This document shows, one piece after another, positions 52,820 to 62,715 of a stretch of DNA of 64,000 bases. A model generated the notes under the pieces. The model had not been told where the DNA came from, did not search any database, and saw only the letters and a program-made list of their open reading frames with translations. The DNA is taken from contig NZ_CP019605.1 in the NCBI RefSeq assembly GCF_001997295.1, positions 1-64,000 of the forward strand. Reading direction: 5' to 3'. Each line of letters opens with the position of its first letter. The first letter of the stretch is position 1. Source of the stretch: Tessaracoccus flavus (GTDB taxonomy: Bacteria; Actinomycetota; Actinomycetes; Propionibacteriales; Propionibacteriaceae). The position numbers and the translations under genes are program-made.

Positions 52820-54091
52820 TGCCTTCTGACTACGGGATACTTGGACATGCGACTGTTCAAAACCCCTGAAGTGGAAGGCACTCCGTAGGTGAAGCGTACT
52901 TCGTGGTCTGCTGGCATGTCCGTGACCGGCGATGGTGGCGCGGTGATCGCCCACGTCGGCAGCATCGGGCTGAGGATGCTGGCCGAGAACACCGGCCTGA
53001 CCGGAGCCCTATCGACGGCGATGGCCCGGCGTTCGTTCGTTCCCTCGGTGCATGACCGTGGTCAGGTTCTGACCGATGTCGCGGTGCTGCTCGCTGATGG
53101 CGGTGAGGCGATCTCCGACATCGACGTCTTGCGTCACCAGAGGCAGATATTGGGGCCGGTCGCGTCGGCTCCGACGGTGTGGCGGGCGTTGGATGAGGTC
53201 ACCGACGCCAGGCGGAGGAAGATCGCCACGGCCCGGGCCCGTGTCCGGCGCCACGTCTGGGCCCAGCTGACAGCCGCCGGCGGTGTCCCGGCCTCGAAGG
53301 TCGCCGGGACCGACCTCGGAGAGACGATCGTGTTGGATGTCGATGCCACGATCGTGGTGACCCACTCGGAGAAGGAGTTGGCCGCCCCGACGTTCAAGAG
53401 GACGTTCGGGTATCACCCGATCGGTGTGTGGTGCGACAACACGGGCGAGTTCCTCGCCGCGCTACGGACGGGTCGGGCAGGCTCGAACACCGCCGCCGAC
53501 CACATTCAGGTCCTCGGGGAGGCGATCACTCAGATCCCGATGCCGTCTCGCCGGACCCTGTTGATCCGCTGCGACGCTGCCGGCGCCTCTCACCAGTTGC
53601 TGGACTGGCTTCATGCGCAAGGCCAGGTCAGAGGCCGCAGCCTGGACTACAGCGTGGGGTTCACGATCGGGGAGAACGTGCGCCACGCCATCACCGAACT
53701 GCCCGTCGGGTCCTGGTCCGCGGCGCTGAAGGCCGATGGTCAGGTCCGAGAGGGCGGGGAAGTTGCCGAGATCACCGGACTGCTCAATCTCGATGGCTGG
53801 CCGGCGGGGATGAGGGTGATCCTTCGCCGTGAACGTCCCCACCCCGGGGCTCAACTGTCGCTGTTCGAAGAGGCCGACGGCTGGCGCTACCAGGCGTTCG
53901 TCACCAACACCGCGAGCGGGACTCTCCAGTTCCTCGAGGCCCGGCATCGGGCCCATGCCCGAGTCGAGGACCGGATCCGTCACGCCAAAGACTCGGGCCT
54001 GGGCCGGTTCCCGTCGCGCGAGTTCAGCATCAACCAGACCTGGCTGACACTGACCATGATCGCCGCGGACCTGGTCGCCTGGCTCAAGCTC
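52820..54091 (+). mobile_element. IS1380-family element, truncated on the right
   Basis: An inverted pair GGAGTGCCTTC / GAAGGCACTCC lies at about 52819-52884 just before the transposase start, consistent with the element's left end. The right end is absent: the transposase runs straight into repeat R2 at CTAGGAGG (54092). Confidence 0.75.
52889..54091 (+). pseudogene. IS1380-family transposase, C-terminus lost
   Basis: 401 residues of authentic sequence from GTG 52889, against ~460 in the family. DDE parts are visible: GETIVLDVDATIVVTHSEKE (first Asp), LLIRCDAAGASHQLLDWLHA (second Asp) and HAKDSGLGRFPSREFSINQTW (Glu region differs). After AADLVAWLKLL the frame continues for 90 codons into repeat R2, which is not transposase. 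Probably inactive. Confidence 0.85.
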
Positions 54092-54398
54092 CTAGGAGGA
54101 GTGGGGCGCGCTTGCCGAAACGCGAGGTCTCCGGGAGGGCATCTCCCCGTGCCCCTTCTCTGGCATATGACGCCCTATACGTCGCGCAATACAGGCAGTG
54201 ATACAGCGGTTGCGCTCAAGACGAGCCTTGGGCAGCGCAATATGACCCCCTATATGACGCCTCATGTAGGGGGTCATATTGCGGCTCCGTATGACAGCAA
54301 CCACAGCCTCTTGGGGTCGGGTGATCGCTCGGCGACGCTCTACTTTGAACGGTATTTTAAATAGAGGGCCGTTTGTTCAATCTTGGCTGCGGCTCGAC
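54092..54398. repeat. 307-bp direct repeat R, copy 2
   Basis: Matches 48651-48957. Here the inverted repeat is perfect: GCAATATGACCCCCTA (54237-54252) against its complement (54267-54282), with a 14-base loop. It ends with the first two E motifs (54345, 54369-54380) and stops inside the hairpin stem at GGCTCGAC, where ordinary chromosome resumes. Confidence 0.9.
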
Positions 54399-54471
54399 AA
54401 CATCAAGGGGAAGGCGGCGGCTACCGCAGCGAATTACAGCCTCGTAACTTTTCCCCACCTGGGGACAACCC

Positions 54472-54480
54472 TGTGGATAA
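54472..54480 (-). promoter_or_regulatory. Single consensus DnaA box
   Basis: TTATCCACA on the minus strand, next to TTTTCCCCACCTGGGGACAA. Only one box is present, so this is not evidence for an origin; it might act in DnaA-dependent control of the gene at 54497. Confidence 0.35.
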
Positions 54481-54496
54481 TCCGTAGCCTGTGGGT

Positions 54497-54973
54497 ATGC
54501 ACGTGAATCTGTTGCCCGCCGCTGCGCTCGCCGGGACCTACGTCGGCCTCGGGCGCGGGGAGTACCCGACGATCGAGGGTTTCGAGTACCGCGAGGAGTT
54601 GACGTTCGCCGACGTCGGGAAGCCGTTCCTCCAGTACGTCCAGCGGACCTGGTCTGCCGACGGCGAGCGTCCGATGCACACCGAGAGCGGATACCTCAGG
54701 ATCGGGGAGGGCGGGCACATCGAGATGACCATCGCCCAGCCCATGGGCCAGACGGAATCCTGCGAGGGCACCCTCACCGTGGAGGACGGCGTGCTGACGC
54801 TCACCCTCAACGCCAAGGTCACCAACACCACCACCGCCAAGGTGGTCCACGCCACCAAGCGCACCTACCACCTGGTCGGGGACCAGCTGGCGACCACCTT
54901 CGACATGGAGGCGGTGGGCGAGGAGATGGGGCGCCACCTCACCTCAACCTTGAAGCGGGTCGCGACGCGCTGA
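54497..54973 (+). CDS. Nitrobindin-like heme-binding FABP-family protein
   Basis: 158 residues from ATG 54497. LAGTYVGLGRGEYPTIEGFE, YREELTFADVGKPFLQYVQR and the C-terminal MGRHLTSTLKR with the proximal heme histidine match bacterial nitrobindins (peroxynitrite isomerases). They form a 10-stranded barrel binding ferric heme and detoxify peroxynitrite. It begins about 100 bases after repeat R2 and seems intact. Confidence 0.88.
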   Translation: MHVNLLPAAALAGTYVGLGRGEYPTIEGFEYREELTFADVGKPFLQYVQRTWSADGERPMHTESGYLRIGEGGHIEMTIAQPMGQTESCEGTLTVEDGVLTLTLNAKVTNTTTAKVVHATKRTYHLVGDQLATTFDMEAVGEEMGRHLTSTLKRVATR

Positions 54974-54990
54974 GCCGCGGGCGCCTTCTC

Positions 54991-55299
54991 TCAGAGCCCG
55001 ATAAGGCGGGCGAGCGCAGCGGCAACCGCGCCGACGATGACCACCACGAGGTACGGAGCCTTGACCCGGAGCGCCGCGGCAGCGGCCAGCAACGCAACGA
55101 GCCGTGCGTCCACCGCCAGCGACTGCCCAGAGCTGAACGTGCTCGTGGCAACCAGCGATGCCAGGAGGCCGACGGTCACCCCATGGCTGAGCGGCAGCAC
55201 CCACGGGTTCTCGAGCCATCGCTCGGGGAGCAGGTAGCCGACCAGCTTCGTGCCGAAGGCGATGAGGCACGCCGCAAGGATCCAGAGCCAGACACTCAC
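54991..55299 (-). CDS. azlD: AzlD-family branched-chain amino acid transport protein
   Basis: 102 residues, a small protein with three to four hydrophobic helices (LWILAACLIAFGTKLVGYLL, LVALLAAAAALRVKAPYLVV). The length and PERW-x-x-NPWVLPLSHGV segment fit AzlD, the small partner of AzlC in branched-chain amino acid export. The start GTG overlaps the azlC stop (GTGA). Confidence 0.88.
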   Translation of the reverse strand: MSVWLWILAACLIAFGTKLVGYLLPERWLENPWVLPLSHGVTVGLLASLVATSTFSSGQSLAVDARLVALLAAAAALRVKAPYLVVVIVGAVAAALARLIGL

Positions 55300-55997
55300 C
55301 GCTGCCTACTCCTTACGTGCGCCCACGTCATCAGGGCCGCCACCAATGCGGCCAGGATGATCGGGAGCCCTGCTGGCACCACCGGGACCGCGAGCAGCGT
55401 CACGGCCGCCGCGACCACCGCGATCGCGATCGGGTCCCGACCGCTCAGCCGCGGCCAGAGCAGGCCGAGGAAGGCCGCGACGGCCGCGCCGTCGAGACCC
55501 CAGACCGTCGGATCGCCCAACGCGTTGCCGGCCAGCGCTCCCACGAGCGTGAAGAGGTTCCACAGCACAAAGACCGCTGCACCCGCGGTCCAGAAGCCGC
55601 GCCGTTCCTCATCCGGATCATCTTGACCCGACGCGGTCGCGATGGACTCGTCGATCGTCACCTGCGCGGCGAGCAGCTTGCGCCAGCCGTGGGGGCGCAG
55701 CATGGCGTTGGCCGTCACCCCGTACAGGGCATTGCGCACCCCGAGCAGCGACGCCGCAGCCGTCGCGGATCCGAGTGCGCCGCCCCCGGCGACGACCCCG
55801 ATGAAGGCGAACTGGCTGCCTCCGGTGAACATCAGCGCGCTGAGCGCCGAGGCCTGCCACACGCTGAGCCCGGCGGTGACGGCCAGAGCTCCGAACGAGA
55901 TCCCGTAGAGGCCCGTGGCCAGACCCACGGAAAGGCCTCGACGCTGTGCCGGGGTGAGGGCGCGGACCGTGGAGGCGATCGGTGGTGCGAGGCTCAC
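55296..55997 (-). CDS. azlC: AzlC-family amino acid exporter
   Basis: 233 residues from GTG 55997. GLYGISFGALAVTAGLSVWQ, SALMFTGGSQFAFIGVVAGG and NALYGVTANAMLRPHGWRKL are typical AzlC blocks; five to six membrane helices. With AzlD it exports branched-chain amino acids or analogues. Its start overlaps the stop of the sensor kinase gene by four bases, placing the exporter in the two-component operon. Confidence 0.9.
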   Translation of the reverse strand: MSLAPPIASTVRALTPAQRRGLSVGLATGLYGISFGALAVTAGLSVWQASALSALMFTGGSQFAFIGVVAGGGALGSATAAASLLGVRNALYGVTANAMLRPHGWRKLLAAQVTIDESIATASGQDDPDEERRGFWTAGAAVFVLWNLFTLVGALAGNALGDPTVWGLDGAAVAAFLGLLWPRLSGRDPIAIAVVAAAVTLLAVPVVPAGLPIILAALVAALMTWAHVRSRQR

Positions 55998-57415
55998 TGC
56001 TCGTGCTCGACGAGGTCGACGACAGGCAGGCGCAGCACGAACCTCGCCCCGCGGCCGGGCGCGTTGCTGGCCTTGACGGTGCCTCCGTGGGCGTGTGTGG
56101 TGTGCAGCACGATGGACAGGCCCAGCCCGGTGCCGGGAGTGTTGCGGGCCTTGTCGGACCGGAAGAACCGGTCGAAGATCAACGGCAGGTCGTCCTCGTC
56201 GATGCCAGGGCCGTCGTCGATGACAGTGAGTGCCCCGCCCTCGAGGTGGACGGTGATCGTGCCGTCCGGCGGAGAGAACTTCACGGCGTTGTCGAGCAGG
56301 TTCGTAATGGCGCGCTCCAGAGTCGAGGCGTCGCCCATGATCGGGGTGGGTTCGAGTTGGATGTCGAAGTGGATTCCGGGGCCGCGCCGCTTGGCACGGG
56401 CGATGGCGGAATCCACCACCTCGGCCAGGTCGAGGGGCTCGTGGGGGCGTTGCAGATGATCGTCGCGGGTCAGCGCCACGAGGTCGCCGATGAGGGCCGA
56501 GAACTCCCCGAGCTGAGCGGCCACGTCGGCGAGGATCACAGCCCGCGCGCCGTCGGGGAGCATGCCGGACTTCTCGTCGGCCACGAGCAGTTCGACGTTG
56601 GTGCGCATCGACGTGAGCGGCGTGCGAAGTTCGTGCCCGGCGTCGGCGATGAGCTGCGTCTGCTGCTCCCTTGACGTCTGGAGCGACTTGAGCATCGTGT
56701 TGAACGAGCGGGTGAGCTCCCCGAGATCGTCGCGCCCGTAGATCCGGATGGGGTTGAGCTGGTCGGTCTGGGTGACGGACTTGACGGCCTGGGAGAGTCG
56801 CCGCACGGGTGCGAGCACGGCTTGGGCCGTCCACAGCGCGGCGATGGTTGACGTCATGAGGCCCAGGATCCCGGCCGCCACCATCACCAGCCACAGCGAC
56901 GCCAGGGTGGCCTCGAGGGCGGCGGTGGGCCGCGCGTACATAACGGCGTAGTCGCCGTCGGTCAGATTCAGCGGCACCGACACGGCGCGGTAGGTGATGC
57001 CGTCAGCGATCACGGTCCTCGCCGACGACCCCGAGCGCAGCCGCGCCACCGCGATCTCGTCCGACTGCGGCAGGATCGCTGCGCTCTCCCCGGGGAGGCT
57101 GACCACAGTGCCGTCGGAGGAGACGACGCTCAGCAGGCCGTCCGCCGAGCCCAACAGCTCCAGCCGGAACCCGTCCTGACCGTCGGCAACGCTCTGCTGG
57201 ATCGACCGGGCGGCGGACTGGGCGACCCCGACTAGCTCACGGTCGAGCTGCTCGAGCAGCGACCAGCGGGTGATCGCGAAGACGGCGGAGCCGACCAGCA
57301 GCACCGACAGTGCCACGGACGCCCCCGTCATGAAGGCCAGCCGCCATTGAAGCGACTGGCCACTCAGGAGACGGCCGAGGCCGCGGCGGAACCTGATCCA
57401 CCAGCTACCGATCAC
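55994..57415 (-). CDS. mprB: Sensor histidine kinase, MprB-like
   Basis: 473 residues. TM1 ([20 protein letters not shown]) and TM2 ([20 protein letters not shown]) enclose a ~140-residue sensor domain; a HAMP follows, then the phospho-His in [16 protein letters not shown], the N box [11 protein letters not shown]1 [12 protein letters not shown] and G2 GTGLGLSIV. The neighbours and similarity match MprB, which senses envelope stress in mycobacteria. It overlaps mprA by four bases and azlC by four. Confidence 0.9.
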   Translation of the reverse strand: MIGSWWIRFRRGLGRLLSGQSLQWRLAFMTGASVALSVLLVGSAVFAITRWSLLEQLDRELVGVAQSAARSIQQSVADGQDGFRLELLGSADGLLSVVSSDGTVVSLPGESAAILPQSDEIAVARLRSGSSARTVIADGITYRAVSVPLNLTDGDYAVMYARPTAALEATLASLWLVMVAAGILGLMTSTIAALWTAQAVLAPVRRLSQAVKSVTQTDQLNPIRIYGRDDLGELTRSFNTMLKSLQTSREQQTQLIADAGHELRTPLTSMRTNVELLVADEKSGMLPDGARAVILADVAAQLGEFSALIGDLVALTRDDHLQRPHEPLDLAEVVDSAIARAKRRGPGIHFDIQLEPTPIMGDASTLERAITNLLDNAVKFSPPDGTITVHLEGGALTVIDDGPGIDEDDLPLIFDRFFRSDKARNTPGTGLGLSIVLHTTHAHGGTVKASNAPGRGARFVLRLPVVDLVEHEQ

Positions 57416-58098
57416 GGGGGAGTTTCACGCAGGACGTATCCGATCCCCCGGACGGTGTGGATGAGCCGTGGCTTGCCGCCGGCCTCCGTCTTGCGCCGGA
57501 GGTAGCCGATGTAGACCTCGAGGGAGTTGGCGGTCGTCGGGAACTCGAAGCCCCAGACCTCATTGAGCAGGGTGTTGCGCTCCAGCACGCGCCGGGGATG
57601 CTCCATGAACACCTGCAGCAGCGCGAACTCAGTGCGGGTCAGCGAGATGTGTTGGCCCGCCCGGGTGACCTCGCGGTGCTGGGTATCGAGGGTGACGTCC
57701 TGGAAGGTCAGCACCTTCGTTTCGGTCTCGGTCGACGGCTTGGAGCGACGGGTCAGCGCGCGAAGGCGGGCCAGGAGTTCGTCGAGGGCGAAGGGCTTGA
57801 CCATGTAATCGTCAGCGCCTGCGTCCAGACCGTCGACGCGATCTCCGACGGCATCGCGCGCGGTGAGGATGAGGATGGGCGTGTCGTTGCCGCCCTGGCG
57901 GAGCATCCGCGTGGTCTCCAGCCCGTCGAGGCGGGGCATCATGACGTCCATGATGATGGCGTCGGGCGTGTAGCCGACGAGTTTCGCCAGCGCCTCGACG
58001 CCGTCGGCTGCGGTGACCACCTCGTCGCCGGAATAGGTCAGTGACCGGGCCAGCGAGTCGCGCACAGCCTGATCGTCATCCACCACCAAGATCTGCAT
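57412..58098 (-). CDS. mprA: Response regulator, MprA-like (OmpR family)
   Basis: 228 residues from ATG 58098. Receiver domain: [20 protein letters not shown], phospho-Asp in [13 protein letters not shown], and [20 protein letters not shown] with [15 protein letters not shown]. The OmpR wing region [20 protein letters not shown] and end [15 protein letters not shown] are very close to MprA. It heads the block mprA-mprB-azlC-azlD, so the exporter may be under its control. Confidence 0.92.
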   Translation of the reverse strand: MQILVVDDDQAVRDSLARSLTYSGDEVVTAADGVEALAKLVGYTPDAIIMDVMMPRLDGLETTRMLRQGGNDTPILILTARDAVGDRVDGLDAGADDYMVKPFALDELLARLRALTRRSKPSTETETKVLTFQDVTLDTQHREVTRAGQHISLTRTEFALLQVFMEHPRRVLERNTLLNEVWGFEFPTTANSLEVYIGYLRRKTEAGGKPRLIHTVRGIGYVLRETPP

Positions 58099-58187
58099 AG
58101 CCCTACCCTGCCACCTTCCTCTGACGGTCTCATGGTACCCGGCTGCCGGTGCGGCGCGGCGACCGACCGATGGGTATGGTGTCCGCC

Positions 58188-58658
58188 ATGGCACGGCTTG
58201 TTTTTGTGTGTTGGGGCAACATCTGCCGATCCCCGATGGCGGAGCGGATCGCGCGCCGGATGATCGACGAGCAGGGTCTCGACATCGAGGTCGAGAGCTT
58301 CGGCGTTTCCGAGGAGGAGGCGGGCAACCCCATCGACCGCCGCGCCGCGCGGACCCTCATCAAGGCGGGCTACGACCCCGACGGGCACCGTGCCCGGAAA
58401 ATCGGCGCTGCCCACATCAAGTCAGCCGATCTCGTCGTGGCCGCCGAGCCGTTGCACGTCGACCGCCTCCAGCGCATCGCTCCAGGCGCCTCCAACATCG
58501 TGCTGCTCAACGACTTCAACCCCGCGATGGACCCCGGCACCCCGCTCATCGACCCGTGGTACGGGGACGAGGCGGGTTTCCAGGAGACGCTCGACGACCT
58601 CGAGGCAGCGATGGAGGGCATCCTGCGGGCCGTGCAGGAACGGGCCGCGCGTCGCTGA
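58188..58658 (+). CDS. Low-molecular-weight protein tyrosine phosphatase
   Basis: 156 residues from ATG 58188. The P-loop is near the N-terminus, [20 protein letters not shown] (C-x5-R), and the acid loop [20 protein letters not shown] carries the catalytic Asp in DPWYGD. It dephosphorylates protein tyrosine in the cytoplasm. It is divergent from mprA with ~90 bases between starts. Confidence 0.93.
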   Translation: MARLVFVCWGNICRSPMAERIARRMIDEQGLDIEVESFGVSEEEAGNPIDRRAARTLIKAGYDPDGHRARKIGAAHIKSADLVVAAEPLHVDRLQRIAPGASNIVLLNDFNPAMDPGTPLIDPWYGDEAGFQETLDDLEAAMEGILRAVQERAARR

Positions 58659-58761
58659 GATGAGCCGTCGACCGGCCTTGGTTGACCAGTCAGCGGGAGC
58701 CGGACGCCGGGGTGGGGCCAGCGCGTTACCCTGAGGGCTTCACCAGCGAAAGGCGCGGCGG

Positions 58762-59754
58762 ATGAGCCTCACAGGACGAAGCTTCCTCAAGGAACTCGAC
58801 TTCACCCCGGAGGAGTGGCGCGGGCTGCTCGACCTGGCGGCCGAGCTCAAGCGCGAGCGCCGCGAAGGCCGTGAGACCAAGCGTCTGGCGGGCAAGCAGG
58901 TTGCCCTGCTGTTCGAGAAGACCTCCACGCGGACCCGCTGCGCATTCGAGGTGGCAGTCGCCGACCAGGGCGGCACGACGACCTACCTCGATCCCGCCGG
59001 CTCACAGATCGGGCACAAGGAGTCCGCGGCCGACACGGCGAGGGTGCTTGGCCGCTGGTACGACGCGCTGGAGTACCGGGGCTACCGGCAGGACGTCGTC
59101 GAGACCCTCGCGGCCCACGCCGGCGTGCCGGTCTACAACGGGCTCACCGACGAGTGGCACCCCACCCAGATGTTGGCCGACCAGTTGACGATGCTGGAGC
59201 ACAGCGACAAGCCTATCGGGGAGATCGCTTTCGCCTTCGTCGGGGACGCGCGCAACAACGTCGGCAATTCGCTGCTGATCTCGGGCGCGCTGATGGGCAT
59301 GGATGTGCGGATGGTGGCTCCGGAGTCGCTGCAGAACGCCGCCGAGATCGTTGCTCAAGCACGGCACCTCGCCGAGCGGACAGGCGCGCGCATCACGATC
59401 ACCGACGACGTCGCCTCGGGGGTCGCCGGCGTCGACTTCGTCTACACCGACGTCTGGGTCTCGCTCGGCGAACCCAAGGAGGTGTGGGCGGAACGCATCG
59501 AACTGCTGCGCGACTACCAGGTCAATGCCGAGCTCATGGCGAAGACCGGCAACGCCCACGCGAAGTTCATGCACTGTCTGCCAGCGTTCCACGACCTGGA
59601 GACCACCGTCGGCCGCGACCTGCATGCCGCGTTCGGCCTCAACGGCGTGGAAGTGACCGACGACGTGTTCGAGTCGCCGGCGAACATCGCGTTCGACCAG
59701 GCAGAGAACCGCATGCACACCATCAAGGCGATCCTGGTGGCCACGCTCACCTGA
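58762..59754 (+). CDS. argF: Ornithine carbamoyltransferase
   Basis: 330 residues. Carbamoyl-phosphate loop [57 protein letters not shown] and the ornithine-site MHCLPAFHD are all present. It converts ornithine and carbamoyl phosphate to citrulline. The start [15 protein letters not shown] also resembles catabolic ArcB enzymes, and no arg or arc neighbours are present, so the direction in vivo is open. A long palindromic array follows. Confidence 0.93.
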   Translation: MSLTGRSFLKELDFTPEEWRGLLDLAAELKRERREGRETKRLAGKQVALLFEKTSTRTRCAFEVAVADQGGTTTYLDPAGSQIGHKESAADTARVLGRWYDALEYRGYRQDVVETLAAHAGVPVYNGLTDEWHPTQMLADQLTMLEHSDKPIGEIAFAFVGDARNNVGNSLLISGALMGMDVRMVAPESLQNAAEIVAQARHLAERTGARITITDDVASGVAGVDFVYTDVWVSLGEPKEVWAERIELLRDYQVNAELMAKTGNAHAKFMHCLPAFHDLETTVGRDLHAAFGLNGVEVTDDVFESPANIAFDQAENRMHTIKAILVATLT

Positions 59755-59796
59755 CCTCTGCGTCTGTGGCAGCCGCGACGACGCGGGGGTCCTGAC

Positions 59797-60115
59797 GCCA
59801 ACCGACAACGGGAAACGCCAACGGGCACGGCGAAACGCCAACGGGCACCGCGGAACGCCAACGGTTAGCCCGGAACGCCAACGGTTAGCCCGGAACGCCA
59901 ATCGACAACCCGTGACGCCGACGAGACTCAGCGACGCCCCTGATATATCGCCGGCGTCACTGGGTGTCGTCGGCGTATGGCCTTGTCGATTGGCATTTGC
60001 GGCTGACGGTTGGCCTTTCCCTGTTCGCGTTGGCGTTTCCGTCTTTCCGTTGGCGTTTCCGTCTTTCCGTTGGCGTTCGCGTCTTTCCGTTGGCGTTCGA
60101 CGTCGAGTGGTTGGC
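59797..60115. repeat. Palindromic array of 20-bp-spaced GCCAAC/GTTGGC units, copy 2
   Basis: Seven GCCAAC-like units start at 59797, 59817, 59837, 59857, 59877, 59897 and 59917; inverted GTTGGC-like units start at 59969, 59989, 60009, 60029, 60049, 60069, 60089 and (21 bp on) 60110. The centre is GATATATC at 59942-59949. The distance between the innermost units (52 bp) and the arm GACGCCGACGAGACTCAGCG are the same as in copy 1 at 12899. Between units 11-14 bases vary. It fills the gap between convergent argF and the nucleotidase gene. Confidence 0.92.
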
Positions 60116-60219
60116 GTTGCGACGTGGGGAGACCTCCGCCGACGGGGGGGAGACCCTCACCGACGTGGAGGCGGCTCGTTCCTCTCCCCCTACTCAGGGC
60201 GACGTAGTGCAGGGAGACA

Positions 60220-60253
60220 GAGGTGCCCCGCCGCTTACGCGACGGGGCACCTC
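60220..60253 (-). terminator. Terminator after the 5'-nucleotidase gene
   Basis: 15-bp stem with one G:T pair (GAGGTGCCCCGCCGC) and a TTAC loop, 18 bases from the nucleotidase stop. Confidence 0.8.
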
Positions 60254-60270
60254 TGGTCTAGCAGGGAGTG

Positions 60271-62715
60271 TCAGCTCAACGTGGGACGGTAGTAGTTACC
60301 GAACAGCACGAGGTTGTTGAACACCCACTTGTTCTCCTGGGTGAAGTCGTACCTTCCGGTCTTCTCGGACTTGACCGCGTTGTACACGGTGGTCCAGCGG
60401 TAGGTGCGGCAGCCGTTGCCACCGGTGGCTGCGGTGTCGCACTCGGTGCGCCACTGCTGGCCGTCGGTGCCGACGAAGGTGCCGGTCTTGCCGATGGGGT
60501 TGTTCGCCCACTGCGCACGGGTCATGTACGGCAGGTAGGTGAGGTTGTTGAAGGCCCAGCCACGCTCGATGGTGAACGTGTTGCCGGTGCGCTTGACGAC
60601 GGAGGCCCAGATCTCGGTGCGGCAGCGCTCGGTCTGCGAGTAGTCCTCACAGGTGGTGCGCCACTGACGGCCGTTGATCGTGTGCATGCCCTCGAGGGTG
60701 TACGGCGCGGTGCGGACGTAACGGTTCAACTGCACGTTGACCAGGGCATGGATGACCGTCTCGGAATCCAGGACCAGGAAGTCGACGATCTGCTCGCCGG
60801 CCTCCACCGAGGTGCCGTTCGGCAGCTGGACGCTGACCGTCGCGACGCCGTCGACGACGGTGCCGTAGCCGACCTCTTCGTCGCCGATGAAGGCGTAGAC
60901 CTCGGTGTTGTCGAGCGGCGGGCTGACCTTCCAGGCAGCCTCCTGCTCCTCGGTCAGGTCGACCGGGATCGGGTTCAGATCCATGTCGAGGGTCTGCGGC
61001 GCAACCCCGCCGGAGAGCGGCTGGCCGAACGTGTAGGTGAGCGCGGGCCCACCCTCGACCAGGGTGCCGGTGGCGAGCTTGGCGGAGACGCCACGCTTGC
61101 TGTAGTCAGGGCTGAGTTCGTCGAAGGACGCGACCCAGGTGACCCAGGCCTCGAGGTCGGCGCGGCCCGTGTCGCGGGTGTTGACGCCGTTGCCGAGCTC
61201 CGTGAAGTTGTCGCCGCCCGAGATCAGGAACGAGCCGGAGCCGACGGTGTAGAGCTTGTCCATGTCGATGGGCTCGCCGTTGATCCACACGCCGGTGATG
61301 CGCTCGCCCTCGGGGAGCGACTCATCGTAGGTGTAGCTGACGTTGTCCGACAGACCGAGCTGGAGGAAGGGCCGGGAGGAGCCGTCAGGCTGCCACTGCT
61401 GGTTCAGCACGGTGACGAACTGCTCGCCCGTGATCTGCGTGGTGAACAGCGAGTTGGCGAACGGCAGCGTCAGGGCCGCTTCGCGGTAGGTGATGTCGCC
61501 TTGGTTGAAGGAGTCACGCGTGCCGCCGGCGTTCTGCAGACCGATGAACTCGTCGTCGTCGCCAGCCAGCATGTCGTGGAACATCTGGGCCGCCATGTTG
61601 ACCATGGGAGACTCGACGTTGCGGTTGTTCGCGCTGCCGTCGACAGCTGTCGAGATGGCGTCGGTCGCGTAGCCGATCACCTGTGCGCCGAGTTCCGCGG
61701 CGGAAGCGTTCGCGGCGGTGAGGATCGTGTTCACGGCCGTGATGCGGGGCGTCTCGATGGGGGTGACGCCGCGCACGTCGATGATGCTCGCCGTGGCATC
61801 GCAGACGCCATCGTTGACGGAGTCGACGCTGAGGTCGACGCGCGAGAGTCGCTCGCCATAGGAGCCGGCCTGGACGACGGGCACGCCGCCGTCGGTCTCG
61901 TACGTGTACACCTGGTGGGTGTGCGAGTTGAAGATGGCGGCCACGCGGTCGTCGACGTCGTTGAAGATCGCGTCGAACGCCTCGGACTCGGCAGCGTTCT
62001 GCTCGGCCGTCAGGGAGCCGGAACCGGCGCCCTCATGGAACGAGGCGATGACGACGTCGGCCTCACCGTTGGCGTCGTCGCCGTCGAGGAGCTGCGCCGT
62101 GACGCGGTTGACGGCCTCGACCGGGTCACCGAAGGTGAGGTCTGCGATGCCGTCGGGCGAAACCAGGGAGGGCATGTCAGCGGTGACAGCGCCCACGACA
62201 CCGATGGTGACGCCGCCCTTCTCGAACAGTTCGTATTCCTTCATGGGCGCGGCCACGGTGGTGGTGCCCTCTTCGTACACGTTGGCGCCGAGGTAGGAGA
62301 AGTCGGCCAGCGGCACGACACGACCGGCCAGGTCGTCCCAGCCCTTGTCGAACTCGTGGTTGCCTACGGCGCTGGTGTCGAGGTCGGCGGCGTTGAGCAT
62401 GTCGATGGTCGGCTCGTCGTCGAGGATCATCGACTCGAAGGTCGAGGCGCCGATGTTGTCGCCCGAGCTGATGAACAGCACGTTGTCTTCGCCCTCGTCG
62501 ATACGTGCCTGCTCGATCGGGGTGAGGAGGCGCGGCACGGCGGAAAGGCGCCCGTGGAAGTCGTTGATGGCGAAGATGCTGACCTTCTCGTCAGCAGCAA
62601 CGCATTCGCCGATTGCGGCGGTAGCAGTAGGGGTGAAGGCTGCGAAGGCAAGGCCGCTCGCTACCAAGGCCGAAGCGGCCAGGTTTGCCGTCACCCGGGT
62701 GGTCAGTTTCTTCAT
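60271..62715 (-). CDS. Secreted bifunctional metallophosphatase/5'-nucleotidase with Cys/Trp-rich C-terminal domain
   Basis: 814 residues. Signal peptide 1-34 (ASALVASGLAFAAFTPTATA); metallophosphatase domain ~45-310 with FAINDFHGRL, SSGDNIGAST and AVGNHEFDKGWDD; 5'-nucleotidase C-terminal domain ~340-540 (LQNAGGTRDSF, ALTLPFANSLF, FLISGGDNFTELG). A beta domain follows, and residues ~690-810 are the shared tandem-repeat domain (MHTINGRQWRTTCEDYSQTE ... NKWVFNNLVLFG). It dephosphorylates extracellular nucleotides to supply nucleosides and phosphate. No LPxTG or membrane anchor, so the last domain may hold it at the wall. Confidence 0.92.
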   Translation of the reverse strand: MKKLTTRVTANLAASALVASGLAFAAFTPTATAAIGECVAADEKVSIFAINDFHGRLSAVPRLLTPIEQARIDEGEDNVLFISSGDNIGASTFESMILDDEPTIDMLNAADLDTSAVGNHEFDKGWDDLAGRVVPLADFSYLGANVYEEGTTTVAAPMKEYELFEKGGVTIGVVGAVTADMPSLVSPDGIADLTFGDPVEAVNRVTAQLLDGDDANGEADVVIASFHEGAGSGSLTAEQNAAESEAFDAIFNDVDDRVAAIFNSHTHQVYTYETDGGVPVVQAGSYGERLSRVDLSVDSVNDGVCDATASIIDVRGVTPIETPRITAVNTILTAANASAAELGAQVIGYATDAISTAVDGSANNRNVESPMVNMAAQMFHDMLAGDDDEFIGLQNAGGTRDSFNQGDITYREAALTLPFANSLFTTQITGEQFVTVLNQQWQPDGSSRPFLQLGLSDNVSYTYDESLPEGERITGVWINGEPIDMDKLYTVGSGSFLISGGDNFTELGNGVNTRDTGRADLEAWVTWVASFDELSPDYSKRGVSAKLATGTLVEGGPALTYTFGQPLSGGVAPQTLDMDLNPIPVDLTEEQEAAWKVSPPLDNTEVYAFIGDEEVGYGTVVDGVATVSVQLPNGTSVEAGEQIVDFLVLDSETVIHALVNVQLNRYVRTAPYTLEGMHTINGRQWRTTCEDYSQTERCRTEIWASVVKRTGNTFTIERGWAFNNLTYLPYMTRAQWANNPIGKTGTFVGTDGQQWRTECDTAATGGNGCRTYRWTTVYNAVKSEKTGRYDFTQENKWVFNNLVLFGNYYRPTLS
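60310..60690 (-). other. Coding segment for the shared Cys/Trp-rich C-terminal domain, copy in nucleotidase
   Basis: Nearly identical in DNA and protein to the end of the GH16 gene (21586-21990). The similarity covers only the terminal domain and starts just after the TINGRQW boundary, while upstream sequences are unrelated. Confidence 0.85.

Noticed and set aside
54421..54496. Replication origin
   Set aside because: Only one DnaA box and no dnaA, dnaN or gyrase genes nearby.
59797..60115. CRISPR array
   Set aside because: Conserved part is ~9 bases with 11-base variable parts, and the two halves are inverted; no Cas genes nearby.
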